Source: Amycolatopsis sp. DSM 110486 (GTDB lineage Bacteria > Actinomycetota > Actinomycetes > Mycobacteriales > Pseudonocardiaceae). From it: 64,000 nucleotides of DNA. The notes beneath the pieces were generated by a model. It did no database searches and was not told where the DNA came from. It worked only from the letters and a program-made list of their open reading frames with translations. Location of the stretch: the NCBI RefSeq assembly GCF_019468465.1, contig NZ_CP080519.1:5784001-5848000 (forward strand), read 5' to 3'. Position 1 is the stretch's first letter. Each line of letters starts with the position of its first letter. The position numbers were made by a program, and so were the translations under genes. Of the stretch, positions 18,818 through 27,780 are shown piece after piece.

Positions 18818-21115
18818 GTGAGCACTCACGGGGGTGAACTGGTCCGGGCTCGAGAGCAGCTGCTCACAGGTCGCCACGGCCCGGCCGCGCTGCGGGCGGC
18901 CTTGGTGGATCTGTACGAATTCTGGCTCGCGAAGGGCGCCACGGCGGCCGGCGTGGACACCGCTGATCCCGGTGTCGCGCTGGTCGCCGTCGGCGGCCTG
19001 GGGCGGCGTGAGCTGGTGCCGTTTTCCGATCTGGACCTGGTGCTGGTGCACAACGGGAACCCGCGCGTCGGCGAGCTCGCCGACGCGTTGTGGTATCCGC
19101 TGTGGGACGCGAAGCTCGGGCTCGACCATTCGGTGCGTACGCCGGGTGAAGCGCTGAAGGTCGCTTCGGAGGACCTGCGGACGCAACTGGGCTTGCTGGA
19201 TGCGCGCCACCTCGCGGGCGACGGCGAGCTGACCGCGCGCCTCGCGTCCGCCGCGCGCGACCAGTGGCGGCGCACGGCCCGCAAGCGGCTCGACGAGCTG
19301 GCCGACTCCGTCCGCACCCGGTGGCGGCGCAGCGGCGAGATCGCGCAGTCGGCGGAGCCGGATCTCAAGCACGGCCGCGGGGGGCTGCGGGATTTCGCGG
19401 TGCTGGAGGCGCTGGCGCTGGCGCAGCTCACGGCGCGTCCGGGCGAGGAGCTGCTGGCGGCCAAGGCGTTGCTGCTCGACGTGCGCACGGAGCTGCGTCG
19501 GGAGCTTCGCCGGGAACGGGACGTGTTGAGCGCACCGGAGGCCGAGGTCGTGGCCGCCGAGCTGGGTCTGGCGGACCGGTTCGCGTTGGCGCGCAAGCTT
19601 TCCGGGGCGGGACGGACGGTCGCCTATGCGGTGGACGTCGCCCTGCGGTCCACTGTGGAACCTTCCCGGCCGCGGTTCGGTCGTCGACCTTCGCGCACCC
19701 CGTTGGCCGAGGGCGTCGTGCTGCACGGCGACGAGGTGTCGCTGGCCCGCGACGCCGTCCCAGCGAAGGACCCGGCTTTGCTGTTGCGCGTCGCCGCTGC
19801 TTCGGCGCGCACGGGCAAACCCATCGCGCACGGCACTTTGCGCACGCTGGCGGACTCCGCGCCCGAGCTGCGCGCGCCGTGGCCGGACGAGGCGCGCAAC
19901 GCTCTGGTCGAGCTGCTCGGCGCGGGGGAGGGCCTGGTCGACGCGGTCGAGGCACTGGATCGTACCGGCTTGTGGGCCCGGCTGTTCCCGGAATGGGGCG
20001 CGGTGCGCGACCTCCCGCCGCGTTCGCCCGTGCACCAGTGGACGGTGGACCGGCACCTCGTACAGGCGTGCGTCGAGGCCGCCCGCCTGACCACCACGGT
20101 CGCGCGACCCGACCTGCTGCTGATCGGCGCGCTGCTGCACGACATCGGCAAAGGCCGCGACGCCGACCATTCCGAGCTGGGCGCCGACATCGCCGCGCAA
20201 GTGGCCGCACGCCTCGGTTTGCCTTCCGCCGACGTGCAAACGGTGGCCGCGATGGTCCGTCACCACCTCCTGCTCCCGCACACGGCCACCCGCCGCGACA
20301 TCGCCGACCCCGCCACGGTCTCCCGCGTCGTCAAAACCCTGGACGGCGACGTCGTGCTGCTGGACCTGCTCCACGCCCTGACGCGCGCCGACTCGCTGGC
20401 CACCGGCCCGGGCGTCTGGACGGATTGGAAGGACCGCTTGCTCGCCGACTTGGTCGCCGCCGGCGAGGAAGCCTTGCACGGCACGGGTTTCACCGCGCCG
20501 GAGCCCCTGGACAGTTCACAACGCGACCTCATGGCCGAAGCCGTCCGATCGGGGATCGGCGAGGTCCGCATCACCGCCCACGGCAAGGTCGTCACGGTGA
20601 CCCTCGCGGTCCCGTCGCGCGCCGAGCTCCTCGCACCCGCCGCGGGCGTCCTGGCGCTCAACTCGCTGGAAGTCCACGCCGCCGTCCTGCGCGACCGCGT
20701 CGGCGTCTTCACCGCCTCACCCAAGTTCGGCTCCCTGCCCGACTCGACGCTGCTGCGCGAACAGTTCTCCCGCGCTGTCGCCGGCACTCTGCCCCTGACG
20801 CAACGCCTCGCCGCCAAGGAACGCGACTACGCCACCATGGCGTCGTCCGTGGTCGCCCCCAAGGTCCTCTGGTTCGACGACGAAACCAGCGGCCCGAACA
20901 CCGTGGTGCTGGAATTGCGCGCCACCGACCGCATCGGCCTGCTCTTCCGCGTCGCCCGCGCCCTGAGCCGCTCGGGCGCCTCCGTGCACTGGGCCAAAGC
21001 CACCACCCTGGGCGGCGCCGTCGTGGACTCCTTCGCCGTCAGCCCGTCGACGGGCCCCATCGATTCACCTTGGCGCGCCAAAGTCGAGGATGCCGTGCTC
21101 ACCGCCGCTTCGTGA
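18818..21115 (+). CDS. glnD: PII uridylyl/adenylyltransferase
   Basis: 765 aa bifunctional nitrogen sensor that modifies and demodifies PII according to glutamine. Domain order: nucleotidyltransferase (VGGLGRRELVPFSDLDL, about residues 58-74), a helical domain, an HD hydrolase (LLHDIGKGRDADHS, about 440), and two ACT domains (VTVTLAVPSRAELL and ELRATDRIGLLFRVARAL). GTG 18818 directly abuts the glnK stop; no separate ribosome site is needed if coupled. The 5' half prefers G-ending codons and the 3' third C-ending ones. Confidence 0.95.
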   Translation: MSTHGGELVRAREQLLTGRHGPAALRAALVDLYEFWLAKGATAAGVDTADPGVALVAVGGLGRRELVPFSDLDLVLVHNGNPRVGELADALWYPLWDAKLGLDHSVRTPGEALKVASEDLRTQLGLLDARHLAGDGELTARLASAARDQWRRTARKRLDELADSVRTRWRRSGEIAQSAEPDLKHGRGGLRDFAVLEALALAQLTARPGEELLAAKALLLDVRTELRRELRRERDVLSAPEAEVVAAELGLADRFALARKLSGAGRTVAYAVDVALRSTVEPSRPRFGRRPSRTPLAEGVVLHGDEVSLARDAVPAKDPALLLRVAAASARTGKPIAHGTLRTLADSAPELRAPWPDEARNALVELLGAGEGLVDAVEALDRTGLWARLFPEWGAVRDLPPRSPVHQWTVDRHLVQACVEAARLTTTVARPDLLLIGALLHDIGKGRDADHSELGADIAAQVAARLGLPSADVQTVAAMVRHHLLLPHTATRRDIADPATVSRVVKTLDGDVVLLDLLHALTRADSLATGPGVWTDWKDRLLADLVAAGEEALHGTGFTAPEPLDSSQRDLMAEAVRSGIGEVRITAHGKVVTVTLAVPSRAELLAPAAGVLALNSLEVHAAVLRDRVGVFTASPKFGSLPDSTLLREQFSRAVAGTLPLTQRLAAKERDYATMASSVVAPKVLWFDDETSGPNTVVLELRATDRIGLLFRVARALSRSGASVHWAKATTLGGAVVDSFAVSPSTGPIDSPWRAKVEDAVLTAAS

Positions 21116-21141
21116 GCGTGGGGGCGGGCTACGGTTCTCCC

Positions 21142-21627
21142 GTGGCCCGCCCCCTCCTCTTCCTCGACGTCGACGGTCCCCTCATCCCCTTCGGCGCCGC
21201 GGACTACCCGCACTTCTCACCGTTGCCCGGCCCGGCTGAGCACCCGCTCCTGGAGCGTCTCGACCCAGCCCACGGCGCGCGTCTCGCCGCCCTGCCGTGT
21301 GAGCTCGTTTGGGCCACGACGTGGTTCACCGACGCCAACGACGTCATCGCCCCGCGCCTCGGCCTGCCGGCTCTGCCGCTTGTCGACGAGCCGGCCGACT
21401 ACGACGTCGACGGCCTGTACTGGAAAACCCGGCCATTGGTGACCTTTGCCGCCGGCCGGCCCTTCGCTTGGGTCGACGACGAAATCTCGGCCGCGGACCG
21501 CGTGTGGGTGTCCGCGCACCACCCCGGCGCCGCTCTGCTGCACCGCGTCGATCCCCGCACCGGTCTGACCGAAGCCGATTTCACCACCCTCGCCGAGTGG
21601 TTCGAAAAGCTCGCCCCGACCTCCTGA
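21142..21627 (+). CDS. HAD-like hydrolase (HAD_SAK type)
   Basis: 161 aa. N-terminal PLLFLDVDGPLIPFG is HAD motif I; WATTWFTDAND and FAWVDDEIS are further conserved blocks, matching the small HAD-domain family often called HAD_SAK in actinomycetes. Start choice: GTG 21142 is seven bases after TACGGT (21130-21135), which fits leaderless transcription. An in-frame GTG 21112 would overlap the glnD stop but has no ribosome site. Substrate unknown. Confidence 0.75.
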   Translation: MARPLLFLDVDGPLIPFGAADYPHFSPLPGPAEHPLLERLDPAHGARLAALPCELVWATTWFTDANDVIAPRLGLPALPLVDEPADYDVDGLYWKTRPLVTFAAGRPFAWVDDEISAADRVWVSAHHPGAALLHRVDPRTGLTEADFTTLAEWFEKLAPTS

Positions 21628-21800
21628 CCGTCCACACCTGTAAACACCTCCACCCACCCCCGACCCAGCACGTAACCAGGCTGACCAGCCCCGTTACCCA
21701 ACCCGCCCGTCACACGATCGGGGTGTCGCGCTGGCGAAGGCAGGCCCCGGTGGCAATATGGCGCGGGTCCGGAGCGGCTGTGCGGAGGGCGGGGTGTGGG

Positions 21801-22181
21801 GTGCTGGGGTCCGAGCAGAACCTGCCGAGGCTTTCGTTGCCGCCCACCGTGGTCGCGGCGCATCTGAGGTCGTGTGCGGAGGAGTTGGCCGGCTCGTTGC
21901 GCACCGACGGCGAAGCGGCGACGTTGGGGGAGCTCACCGAGGTCGTCACCCAGCTCGTCGCGGGGCAGCACGCGCTCGCGCACGCACTGGCCGGTCTCGC
22001 GCGGCGTGTGGACGTGCGAAACGGGGCCCTGGCGGCCGCGCCGTCCGTGGACGTCGAGGTGGTCATCGAGGTGCTCCAAGCGGCGGCGTGCGCGGTGGGC
22101 TGCTCGGCCGAAGCGCTGGCCGAGGCCGAGCCGTCGTTCGAATGCGTGAGCGAATCCGCAGGACCTCACACTCGTTTGTAG
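21801..22181 (+). CDS. Hypothetical alpha-helical protein
   Basis: A 126-aa reading frame from GTG 21801: VLGSEQNLPRLSLPPTV, then helices such as HLRSCAEELAGSLRTDGE and VVTQLVAGQHALAHALAGL. GGAGGG lies about 11 bases upstream and CAATAT (21754-21759) could be a -10. Codon use (strong G/C third positions) supports coding. I recognise no domain; the composition suggests a small helical bundle, possibly a cell-division or regulatory partner. Confidence 0.6.
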   Translation: MLGSEQNLPRLSLPPTVVAAHLRSCAEELAGSLRTDGEAATLGELTEVVTQLVAGQHALAHALAGLARRVDVRNGALAAAPSVDVEVVIEVLQAAACAVGCSAEALAEAEPSFECVSESAGPHTRL

Positions 22182-22256
22182 CTGTCCCGCCCACCGCACG
22201 CGAACAGGCCGAAGGCGTCACCGGGTTGCTGAAGCCCCTCCACCGGAGGACCGTTG

Positions 22257-22511
22257 GTGGCCACGGCCCGCGCCGCCCTCGAAAAGGCCGCGAGCGCCCG
22301 TTCCCGAGCCGAGCGCGCGGTGAAGAACCGCGGCTTGAGTAGTTCTACGCAACTCCGGTTGGGGGCTTTCACACTGCCCCGCCGGCCCGCGCCCCGGCAG
22401 ACTTCTCCCCAACGCAAGGCGGAGCGCGTTCGCCCGGTACTGGGGGTCTGGCGAGCGGGGGACGGGGCACCCGTCTGGCGTGCACGCGGCGGAAGGCTCC
22501 CGGGGAGGTGA
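22257..22511 (+). CDS. Possible small protein, doubtful
   Basis: GTG 22257 is preceded by GGAGGA with a six-base gap, and the first 26 codons (ATARAALEKAASARSRAERA) have good codon bias and look helical. After codon 27 the bias falls and the frame becomes Pro/Arg-rich, running over a palindrome at 22335. The true product may be short, frameshifted or decayed. No family recognised. Confidence 0.33.
   Translation: MATARAALEKAASARSRAERAVKNRGLSSSTQLRLGAFTLPRRPAPRQTSPQRKAERVRPVLGVWRAGDGAPVWRARGGRLPGR
22335..22352. promoter_or_regulatory. 18-bp near-perfect palindrome
   Basis: TTGAGTAG (22335-22342), TT, CTACGCAA (22345-22352): the arms are complementary at seven of eight positions. Such symmetry with an AT-rich core in GC-rich DNA looks like a dimeric regulator site. 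It lies between the hypothetical gene and the marR stop, inside a doubtful reading frame. The binding protein is unknown. Confidence 0.45.
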
Positions 22512-22577
22512 GCCCTTCCGCCAAGGTTCCGGGGCCGGCCGTGGGGAGCGGCCGCGTCCCGGAACCCCTGGGGGAGT

Positions 22578-23030
22578 TCAGGAATCCGCCATCCGCACCA
22601 TCAGATCCGCGGCCATGCGCAACAGCTGTTGTTCCGTCGGGCTCAACGCGCGCGCCATCGCCGCCGCCAGCCACTGCTCCCGCGAAATCGAGTAGTCCCG
22701 CAGCACCACGCGCCCGGCGTGCGTGATGTCGAGCAACGACCGCCGCCCGTCCGACGGGTCCGCGGTGCGCGTGATCAACCCGCGAGACGCCAGCGAAGCC
22801 AGTACCCGCGTCAGCGACTGCGGATGCATCCGTTCGGCCTCCGCCAGCTCGCTCGGCGTGTGCGTGCCCGCGCGGTAGAGCCGCGACAGCACGGCCAGCA
22901 CCGTCGGACCCGGCGACGGCGAGTCCGCCTCCGAGCGCATGCGCCAGTTGAGCCGCCCGACTCCCTCCCGGACGTGGCGGGCCAGCTCGGCCAGCTCGTC
23001 GGCACGGCGGGTGTCGGCTTCGGTCTGCAT
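22578..23030 (-). CDS. MarR family transcriptional regulator
   Basis: 150 aa. Winged helix with PTVLAVLSRLYRAGTHTPSE, the recognition helix region PQSLTRVLASLASRGLI and the wing DPSDGRRSLLDITHAGR. ATG 23030 lies nine bases after the stop of the ABC exporter gene on the same strand, so the two are probably one operon and the regulator may control the exporter in response to its substrate. A palindrome (24910-24923) upstream of the exporter is a candidate site. Confidence 0.92.
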   Translation of the reverse strand: MQTEADTRRADELAELARHVREGVGRLNWRMRSEADSPSPGPTVLAVLSRLYRAGTHTPSELAEAERMHPQSLTRVLASLASRGLITRTADPSDGRRSLLDITHAGRVVLRDYSISREQWLAAAMARALSPTEQQLLRMAADLMVRMADS

Positions 23031-23039
23031 ACCGCCACA

Positions 23040-24833
23040 TTAGGCGGTTTCCCCGCGCACGAGCCGCGCGTATCGGCTGTCGAGCGCCAGCAGCTCCGAG
23101 TGCGTGCCGCGCTCCACGATCCGGCCTGCGTCGAGCACCACGATCTGGTCCGCGTTCTCCACAGTGGACAGCCGGTGCGCGATGGTCAGCGTCGTGCGGC
23201 CTGCGGCGAGCCGGTCGAGCTCCGCCTGCACCGACCGTTCGGTGCGGTTGTCGAGCGCGCTCGTGGCCTCGTCGAGGATCAGCACGGGCGGGTTGCGCAG
23301 CAGGATCCGCGCGATCGCCATCCGTTGCTTCTCCCCGCCGGAGAACCGGTAGCCGCGCTGCCCCACCACGGTGTCGTAGCCCTCGGGCAGCTTCGCGAGC
23401 GTGTCGTGGATGTGCGCGGCCTTCGCGGCCTCCTCGATCTCCGCGTCGGTGGCGTCCGGCTTCGCGAAGCGCAGGTTCTCCCGCACCGAAGCGTGGAACA
23501 GGTACGTCTCCTGCGACACGAACCCGACTCCCGCCGCCAGCGACGCGAGCGTGACGTCCCGGACGTCCGTGCCGTCGATGGTCACGCGGCCTTCCGTCAC
23601 CTCGTACAGCCGCGCCACGAGGTACGCGAGCGTGGTCTTGCCCGAGCCCGTCGAGCCGACCAGCGCCGTGGTCGTCCCCGGCGCCACGTCGAGGTCGACG
23701 TCGCGCAGGGTCCACGCGCCGTCGTCGTCGTAGCGGAACGACACCGAGCGCATCGACACCGCGCCCTCGCGCACGGCCAGCTCCCGCGCCCCCGGTCGGT
23801 CGTCGATCTCCACGCGCAGGTCGAGCACCTCGAAGATCCGCCCGAACAGCGCCTTCGCCGCGCCCACGCTCTGGCTCACCGTCTGCATCGCCGTGGCCGG
23901 TCCGAGCAGCCGGTTGAGCATGCTCGTGAACGCCACCACTGTGCCCAGTGACACCGGCGCCGAACCGCCGGCCAGCTCCAGCCCGGCGACCCAGTACACG
24001 AGTGCCGGGATGATCGTCAGGCTCATCACCCGCGAGGCCCGCTGCCAGCGCCCGGCCAGCGCCGCGCTGCGTTCGAGCGCCGCGACCTCGCGGGACTCCT
24101 CGGCGAAGCGCTCCCGCATCCGCCGTTCGTTGCCCATGGTCTTGGCCAGCAGCACGCCGGTGACCGACAACGACTCCTCGACGATCGTCGTCAGCCGCGC
24201 CATCCGCCGGGTCCGGCCGCGGGCGAGCTTGCGCTGCTTGCCGCCCAGCCGCAGCGTGAACAGCAGGAACAGCGGCACGACCACGAGCGAGAGCAGCGCC
24301 AGCTGCCAGTCCATGATCAGGATTGCGACGGTGATCGCCAGAGCCGTGGTGCCGTTCTGCACGATCGAGGCCGCGGTGGTCGTGACCACGTTGTCCACGC
24401 CGCCGATGTCGTTGAAGACCCGCGACAGGATCTCGCCGGTCTTGGTGCGGGTGAAGAAGCCGAGCGACATGCGCTGCAGGTGGCCGTAGACCGACACGCG
24501 CAGCTCGTTCATCACGCGCTGCCCGATCGTGTTCGACAGCCCGGTCGTCGCCACGCCGAGCGCGCCTGAGCCCAGCGCCGCGGCGATCATCCCCATCGCC
24601 AGCAGGGACACCAGTAGCGCGTCGCGGTGGGGGAGTGCGGTGTCGAGGATCTCGCGCAGCAGGAACGGCGAGGTGACGCCGAGACCCGCCTGCACCACCA
24701 GCAGCACGAACAGCGCGGCCATCGGTCTCCGGTGCGGCCGGAACAGCGCGGCGATGCGGCTGAACGGCACTTTCTCGTCGGTGTCCGCCTCCGGTTCGGC
24801 CAGCGTCGGACGCGGTGTCGTTGCTGAAGTCAT
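23040..24833 (-). CDS. ABC exporter, fused membrane and ATPase domains
   Basis: 597 aa half-transporter that would work as a dimer in multidrug or lipid export. Residues about 40-320 carry six membrane helices; the ATPase follows with Walker A GSTGSGKTT (about 397), Q-loop VSQETYLF, signature SGGEKQR, Walker B LILDEATSALD and switch AHRLST. ATG 24833 overlaps a TACGCA half-site. With the MarR gene nine bases downstream it resembles inducible efflux operons. Substrate unknown. Confidence 0.94.
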   Translation of the reverse strand: MTSATTPRPTLAEPEADTDEKVPFSRIAALFRPHRRPMAALFVLLVVQAGLGVTSPFLLREILDTALPHRDALLVSLLAMGMIAAALGSGALGVATTGLSNTIGQRVMNELRVSVYGHLQRMSLGFFTRTKTGEILSRVFNDIGGVDNVVTTTAASIVQNGTTALAITVAILIMDWQLALLSLVVVPLFLLFTLRLGGKQRKLARGRTRRMARLTTIVEESLSVTGVLLAKTMGNERRMRERFAEESREVAALERSAALAGRWQRASRVMSLTIIPALVYWVAGLELAGGSAPVSLGTVVAFTSMLNRLLGPATAMQTVSQSVGAAKALFGRIFEVLDLRVEIDDRPGARELAVREGAVSMRSVSFRYDDDGAWTLRDVDLDVAPGTTTALVGSTGSGKTTLAYLVARLYEVTEGRVTIDGTDVRDVTLASLAAGVGFVSQETYLFHASVRENLRFAKPDATDAEIEEAAKAAHIHDTLAKLPEGYDTVVGQRGYRFSGGEKQRMAIARILLRNPPVLILDEATSALDNRTERSVQAELDRLAAGRTTLTIAHRLSTVENADQIVVLDAGRIVERGTHSELLALDSRYARLVRGETA

Positions 24834-24909
24834 ACGCAGATGTTTACCGATTCGCGCTGTCGAGTCGAGCGATTTTCTTGTGTTGACCCAGGACGTCCCA
24901 TGGAGTTAT

Positions 24910-24923
24910 TACGCATGTGCGTA
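24910..24923 (-). promoter_or_regulatory. Palindromic operator candidate upstream of ABC exporter
   Basis: TACGCATGTGCGTA is a palindrome with 6-bp perfect arms, 77 bases before the exporter ATG. A further TACGCA half-site lies at 24833-24838, at the start codon. The MarR protein of the same operon is the most likely ligand; MarR dimers bind inverted repeats of this size. The site could also affect ffh, which starts 129 bases away on the other strand. Confidence 0.55.
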
Positions 24924-25051
24924 CTAACCTTCTCTTGAAGGTTCGCGCACCCGCGAGGCGGCCGAGCCCGGACCGCTACCCTGGGAGGTTGCCGGGGTCG
25001 CCCAGCGATGCCCGGTACGCGAACGACGACCCAGCTGGAGCGTGCACACCC

Positions 25052-26596
25052 GTGTTCGACACCCTCTCCGATCGGCTCACCGCCGCCCTGCAGACGCTGT
25101 CTCGCAAGGGCCGGCTGTCCGACGCCGACATCGACGCCACCGCGCGCGAGATCCGCATCGCGCTGCTGGAAGCCGACGTCGCGCTGCCGGTGGTCAAGGA
25201 GTTCATCGCCCGGATCAAGGAGCGGGCGAAGGGCGCCGAGGTATCGCAGGCGCTCAACCCCGCGCAGCAGGTCATCAAGATCGTCAACGAGGAGCTCGTG
25301 GGCATCCTCGGCGGCGAGACGCGCCGGCTGAACCTCGCGAAGAACCCGCCGTCGGTGATCATGCTGGCGGGTCTGCAGGGTGCCGGTAAGACGACGCTCG
25401 CCGGCAAGCTCGCGATGTGGCTGAAGAAGCAGGGCCACGCGCCGATGCTGGTGGCCTGTGACCTCCAGCGCCCGAACGCCGTCACGCAGCTGCAGGTCGT
25501 CGGCGAGCGCGCCGGAGTGGTCACGTTCGCGCCGGAGCCGGGCAACGGCGTCGGCGACCCGGTGGACGTCGCCCGCCGCGCCATCGCGGAGGCCAAGCAC
25601 GCGCAGCACGACATCGTGGTGGTCGACACCGCGGGCCGCCTGGGTGTCGACGAAGAGCTGATGAAGCAGGCCGCGGACATCCGCGACGCCGTGCAGCCCG
25701 ACGAGATCCTGTTCGTCGTCGACGCGATGATCGGCCAGGACGCCGTGAATACGGCCCAGGCGTTCCGCGACGGCGTCGGCTTCACCGGCGTGGTGCTCAC
25801 GAAGCTCGACGGCGACGCCCGCGGTGGTGCCGCGCTGAGCGTGCGCGAGGTCACCGGCCAGCCGATCCTCTTCGCCTCCAACGGCGAGAAGCTCGAGGAC
25901 TTCGACACCTTCCACCCCGACCGGATGGCCTCGCGCATCCTCGGGATGGGCGACATGCTCACGCTCATCGAGCAGGCCGAGCAGCACTTCGACCAGGACC
26001 AGGCCGAGAAGGCCGCGGCGAAGCTGACCAGCGGGCAGCTGACGCTGGAGGACTTCCTCGAGCAGATGCTCGCCGTCCGCAAGATGGGCCCGATCGGCAA
26101 CCTGCTCGGCATGCTGCCGGGCGCGGGCCAGATGAAGGACCAGCTGGCGCAGGTCGACGACAAGCACCTCGACAAGCTGCAGGCGATCATCCGCGGCATG
26201 ACCCCGGCCGAGCGCGACGACCCGAAGATGATCAACGGCTCGCGCCGGCTGCGCATCGCCAACGGCTCGGGCGTCTCCGTCCGCGAGGTCAACGACCTGG
26301 TCAACCGCTTCTTCGAAGCCCGCAAGATGATGGCCCAGATGGCCGGGCGCTTCGGCTTCGGTGGCGGTGGCGGCAGCAAGACACGCAAGGGCAAGAAGGG
26401 GAAGAAGGGCAAGGGGCGCGGCCCCACGCAGCCCAAGGTCCGCGGCGGCTTCCCCGGCGGCATGCCGATGCTGCCCCCTGGCGGCATGCCGACCGGTGGT
26501 GGCATGCCCGACCTGTCGCAGCTCGGCGGCATGAACGACGTGCCGGGCTTCGACCCGACGAAGTTCAAGCTGCCGAAGGACCCCAAGAACAATTGA
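25052..26596 (+). CDS. ffh: Signal recognition particle protein Ffh
   Basis: 514 aa GTPase that binds SRP RNA and signal peptides and delivers ribosomes to FtsY at the membrane. N domain about 1-90, G domain with GLQGAGKTTLAGKLA (about 108), DTAGRLGVD and TKLDGDARGG, then the methionine-rich M domain with LGMLPGAGQMKDQL. A C-terminal tail of Lys/Gly and Met/Pro/Gly repeats (KGKKGKKGKGR, GGMPMLPPGGMPTGGGM) is longer than in many bacteria but usual in actinomycetes. GTG 25052 matches the family N-terminus VFDTLSDRL. Confidence 0.97.
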   Translation: MFDTLSDRLTAALQTLSRKGRLSDADIDATAREIRIALLEADVALPVVKEFIARIKERAKGAEVSQALNPAQQVIKIVNEELVGILGGETRRLNLAKNPPSVIMLAGLQGAGKTTLAGKLAMWLKKQGHAPMLVACDLQRPNAVTQLQVVGERAGVVTFAPEPGNGVGDPVDVARRAIAEAKHAQHDIVVVDTAGRLGVDEELMKQAADIRDAVQPDEILFVVDAMIGQDAVNTAQAFRDGVGFTGVVLTKLDGDARGGAALSVREVTGQPILFASNGEKLEDFDTFHPDRMASRILGMGDMLTLIEQAEQHFDQDQAEKAAAKLTSGQLTLEDFLEQMLAVRKMGPIGNLLGMLPGAGQMKDQLAQVDDKHLDKLQAIIRGMTPAERDDPKMINGSRRLRIANGSGVSVREVNDLVNRFFEARKMMAQMAGRFGFGGGGGSKTRKGKKGKKGKGRGPTQPKVRGGFPGGMPMLPPGGMPTGGGMPDLSQLGGMNDVPGFDPTKFKLPKDPKNN

Positions 26597-26616
26597 GCGC
26601 CGGACAATTGAGCGCC
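26589..26616. repeat. 15-bp duplication at the ffh/amidohydrolase junction
   Basis: ACAATTGAGCGCC occurs at 26589-26601 and again at 26604-26616, a 15-base period. The unit contains the ffh stop TGA and a TTG usable as the next start. The duplication therefore gives the amidohydrolase two in-frame TTG starts (26593, 26608). Confidence 0.75.
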
Positions 26617-27681
26617 CTGCACGTCTCAGGCACCGTCCTGCCCGACGGCTCGCCGCGTGAGCTCTGGATCACCGACGGGCGCATCTCGTTCGAGCCCGTG
26701 CCCGGCGCGGAAACGCTGGCGACCGGCGGGTTCCTGGTGCCCGGCCTCGTCGACGCCCACTGCCACCCGGGCCTCGGCCCGCGCGGGGCGGTGCCGGTCG
26801 CCGACGCCGCCGAGCAGGCGGTGACCGACCGCGACGCCGGCACGCTGCTGATCCGCGACTGCGGTCTGCCACTCGACGTGCGGCCCCTGCAGGCGCGCGC
26901 CGACCTGCCCACGATCATCCGGTGCGGCCGTCACCTGGCCCTGCCGAAGCGCTACGTCCCCGGCTTCGCCATCGAGCTGGACGACGTGGCGCTGCTGCCC
27001 GAGGCCGTCGCGGAACAAGCGCGTGACGGCGACGGCTGGGTCAAGCTCGTAGGCGACTGGATCGACCGCGGCGAGGGTGACCTCGCGCCGCTGTGGCCCG
27101 ACGACGTGCTGGCCGAGGCCGTCGGCGTCGCGCACGACCTCGGCGCCCGCGTGACCGCCCACGTCTTCGGCGAAGCCGCCCTGCCGGGGCTGATCAACGC
27201 GGGCATCGACTGCCTGGAGCACGGCACCGCGTTGAACCCCGACCAGCTGGGCGAGCTGGCTCGCCGTGACGTGGCGCTCGTGCCGACGCTGATCAACATC
27301 GAGAACTTCCCCGGCATCGCCGACCAGGCCACGAAGTACCCCACGTACGCGGCCCACATGCGGGCCCTGCACGCGGGCGTCGCCGACATGGTGTCCGCGG
27401 CCGTCGAGGCGGGCGTGCGCGTGTTCGCCGGCACCGACGCCGGCGGCATGGTCGCCCACGGCCTCATCGCCGACGAGGTCGAAGCGCTGCACCGCGCCGG
27501 CATGACGCGCGAGCAGGCGCTCGCGAGCGCGTCGTGGGCCGCCCGCGAGTGGCTCGGCCGCCCCGGCATCTCCGACGGCGCCCCGGCAGACCTGATCGTG
27601 TACCCGGCCGACCCGCGTGAGGACCTCGCGGTGTTGCGCCACCCGTCGCACATCGTCCTGCGCGGCACGGTTTTCGGCTGA
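26593..27681 (+). CDS. Amidohydrolase family protein
   Basis: 362 aa metal-dependent hydrolase of the imidazolonepropionase/prolidase-like group. Metal ligands appear in DAHCHPGLG (about residue 54), VKLVGDWID (likely carboxylated Lys), VTAHVFGE, CLEHGTAL and FAGTDAGGM. Substrate not identifiable. No ATG or GTG is available near the N-terminus; TTG 26593 overlaps the ffh stop (TTGA) and TTG 26608 is the alternative. The gene sits between ffh and rpsP, where many actinomycetes carry a similar gene. Confidence 0.85.
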   Translation: MSAGQLSALHVSGTVLPDGSPRELWITDGRISFEPVPGAETLATGGFLVPGLVDAHCHPGLGPRGAVPVADAAEQAVTDRDAGTLLIRDCGLPLDVRPLQARADLPTIIRCGRHLALPKRYVPGFAIELDDVALLPEAVAEQARDGDGWVKLVGDWIDRGEGDLAPLWPDDVLAEAVGVAHDLGARVTAHVFGEAALPGLINAGIDCLEHGTALNPDQLGELARRDVALVPTLINIENFPGIADQATKYPTYAAHMRALHAGVADMVSAAVEAGVRVFAGTDAGGMVAHGLIADEVEALHRAGMTREQALASASWAAREWLGRPGISDGAPADLIVYPADPREDLAVLRHPSHIVLRGTVFG

Positions 27682-27735
27682 AACACCTCCTTCACCGGTG
27701 ATCGCCCGAGTACTGTGCGAAGTCTCCTCGGCGGT

Positions 27736-27780
27736 TAGGCTCGACCGGTGAGCCGAGCGATCACCGGAGGGCGGGCGTGA
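27736..27780 (+). promoter_or_regulatory. Promoter and possible leaderless 10-codon upstream ORF
   Basis: TAGGCT (27736-27741) is a good -10; the start point seven bases on is G27748, which is itself the first base of GTG. That frame runs ten codons (MSRAITGGRA) and stops with TGA at 27778-27780, overlapping the CPBP start as GTGA. The -35 is weak. A translated leader coupled to the protease gene is possible. Confidence 0.45.

Noticed and set aside
26370..26500. Repetitive Lys/Gly and Gly/Met/Pro stretch at the 3' end of ffh
   Set aside because: Normal tail of actinobacterial Ffh, not a frameshift or insertion.
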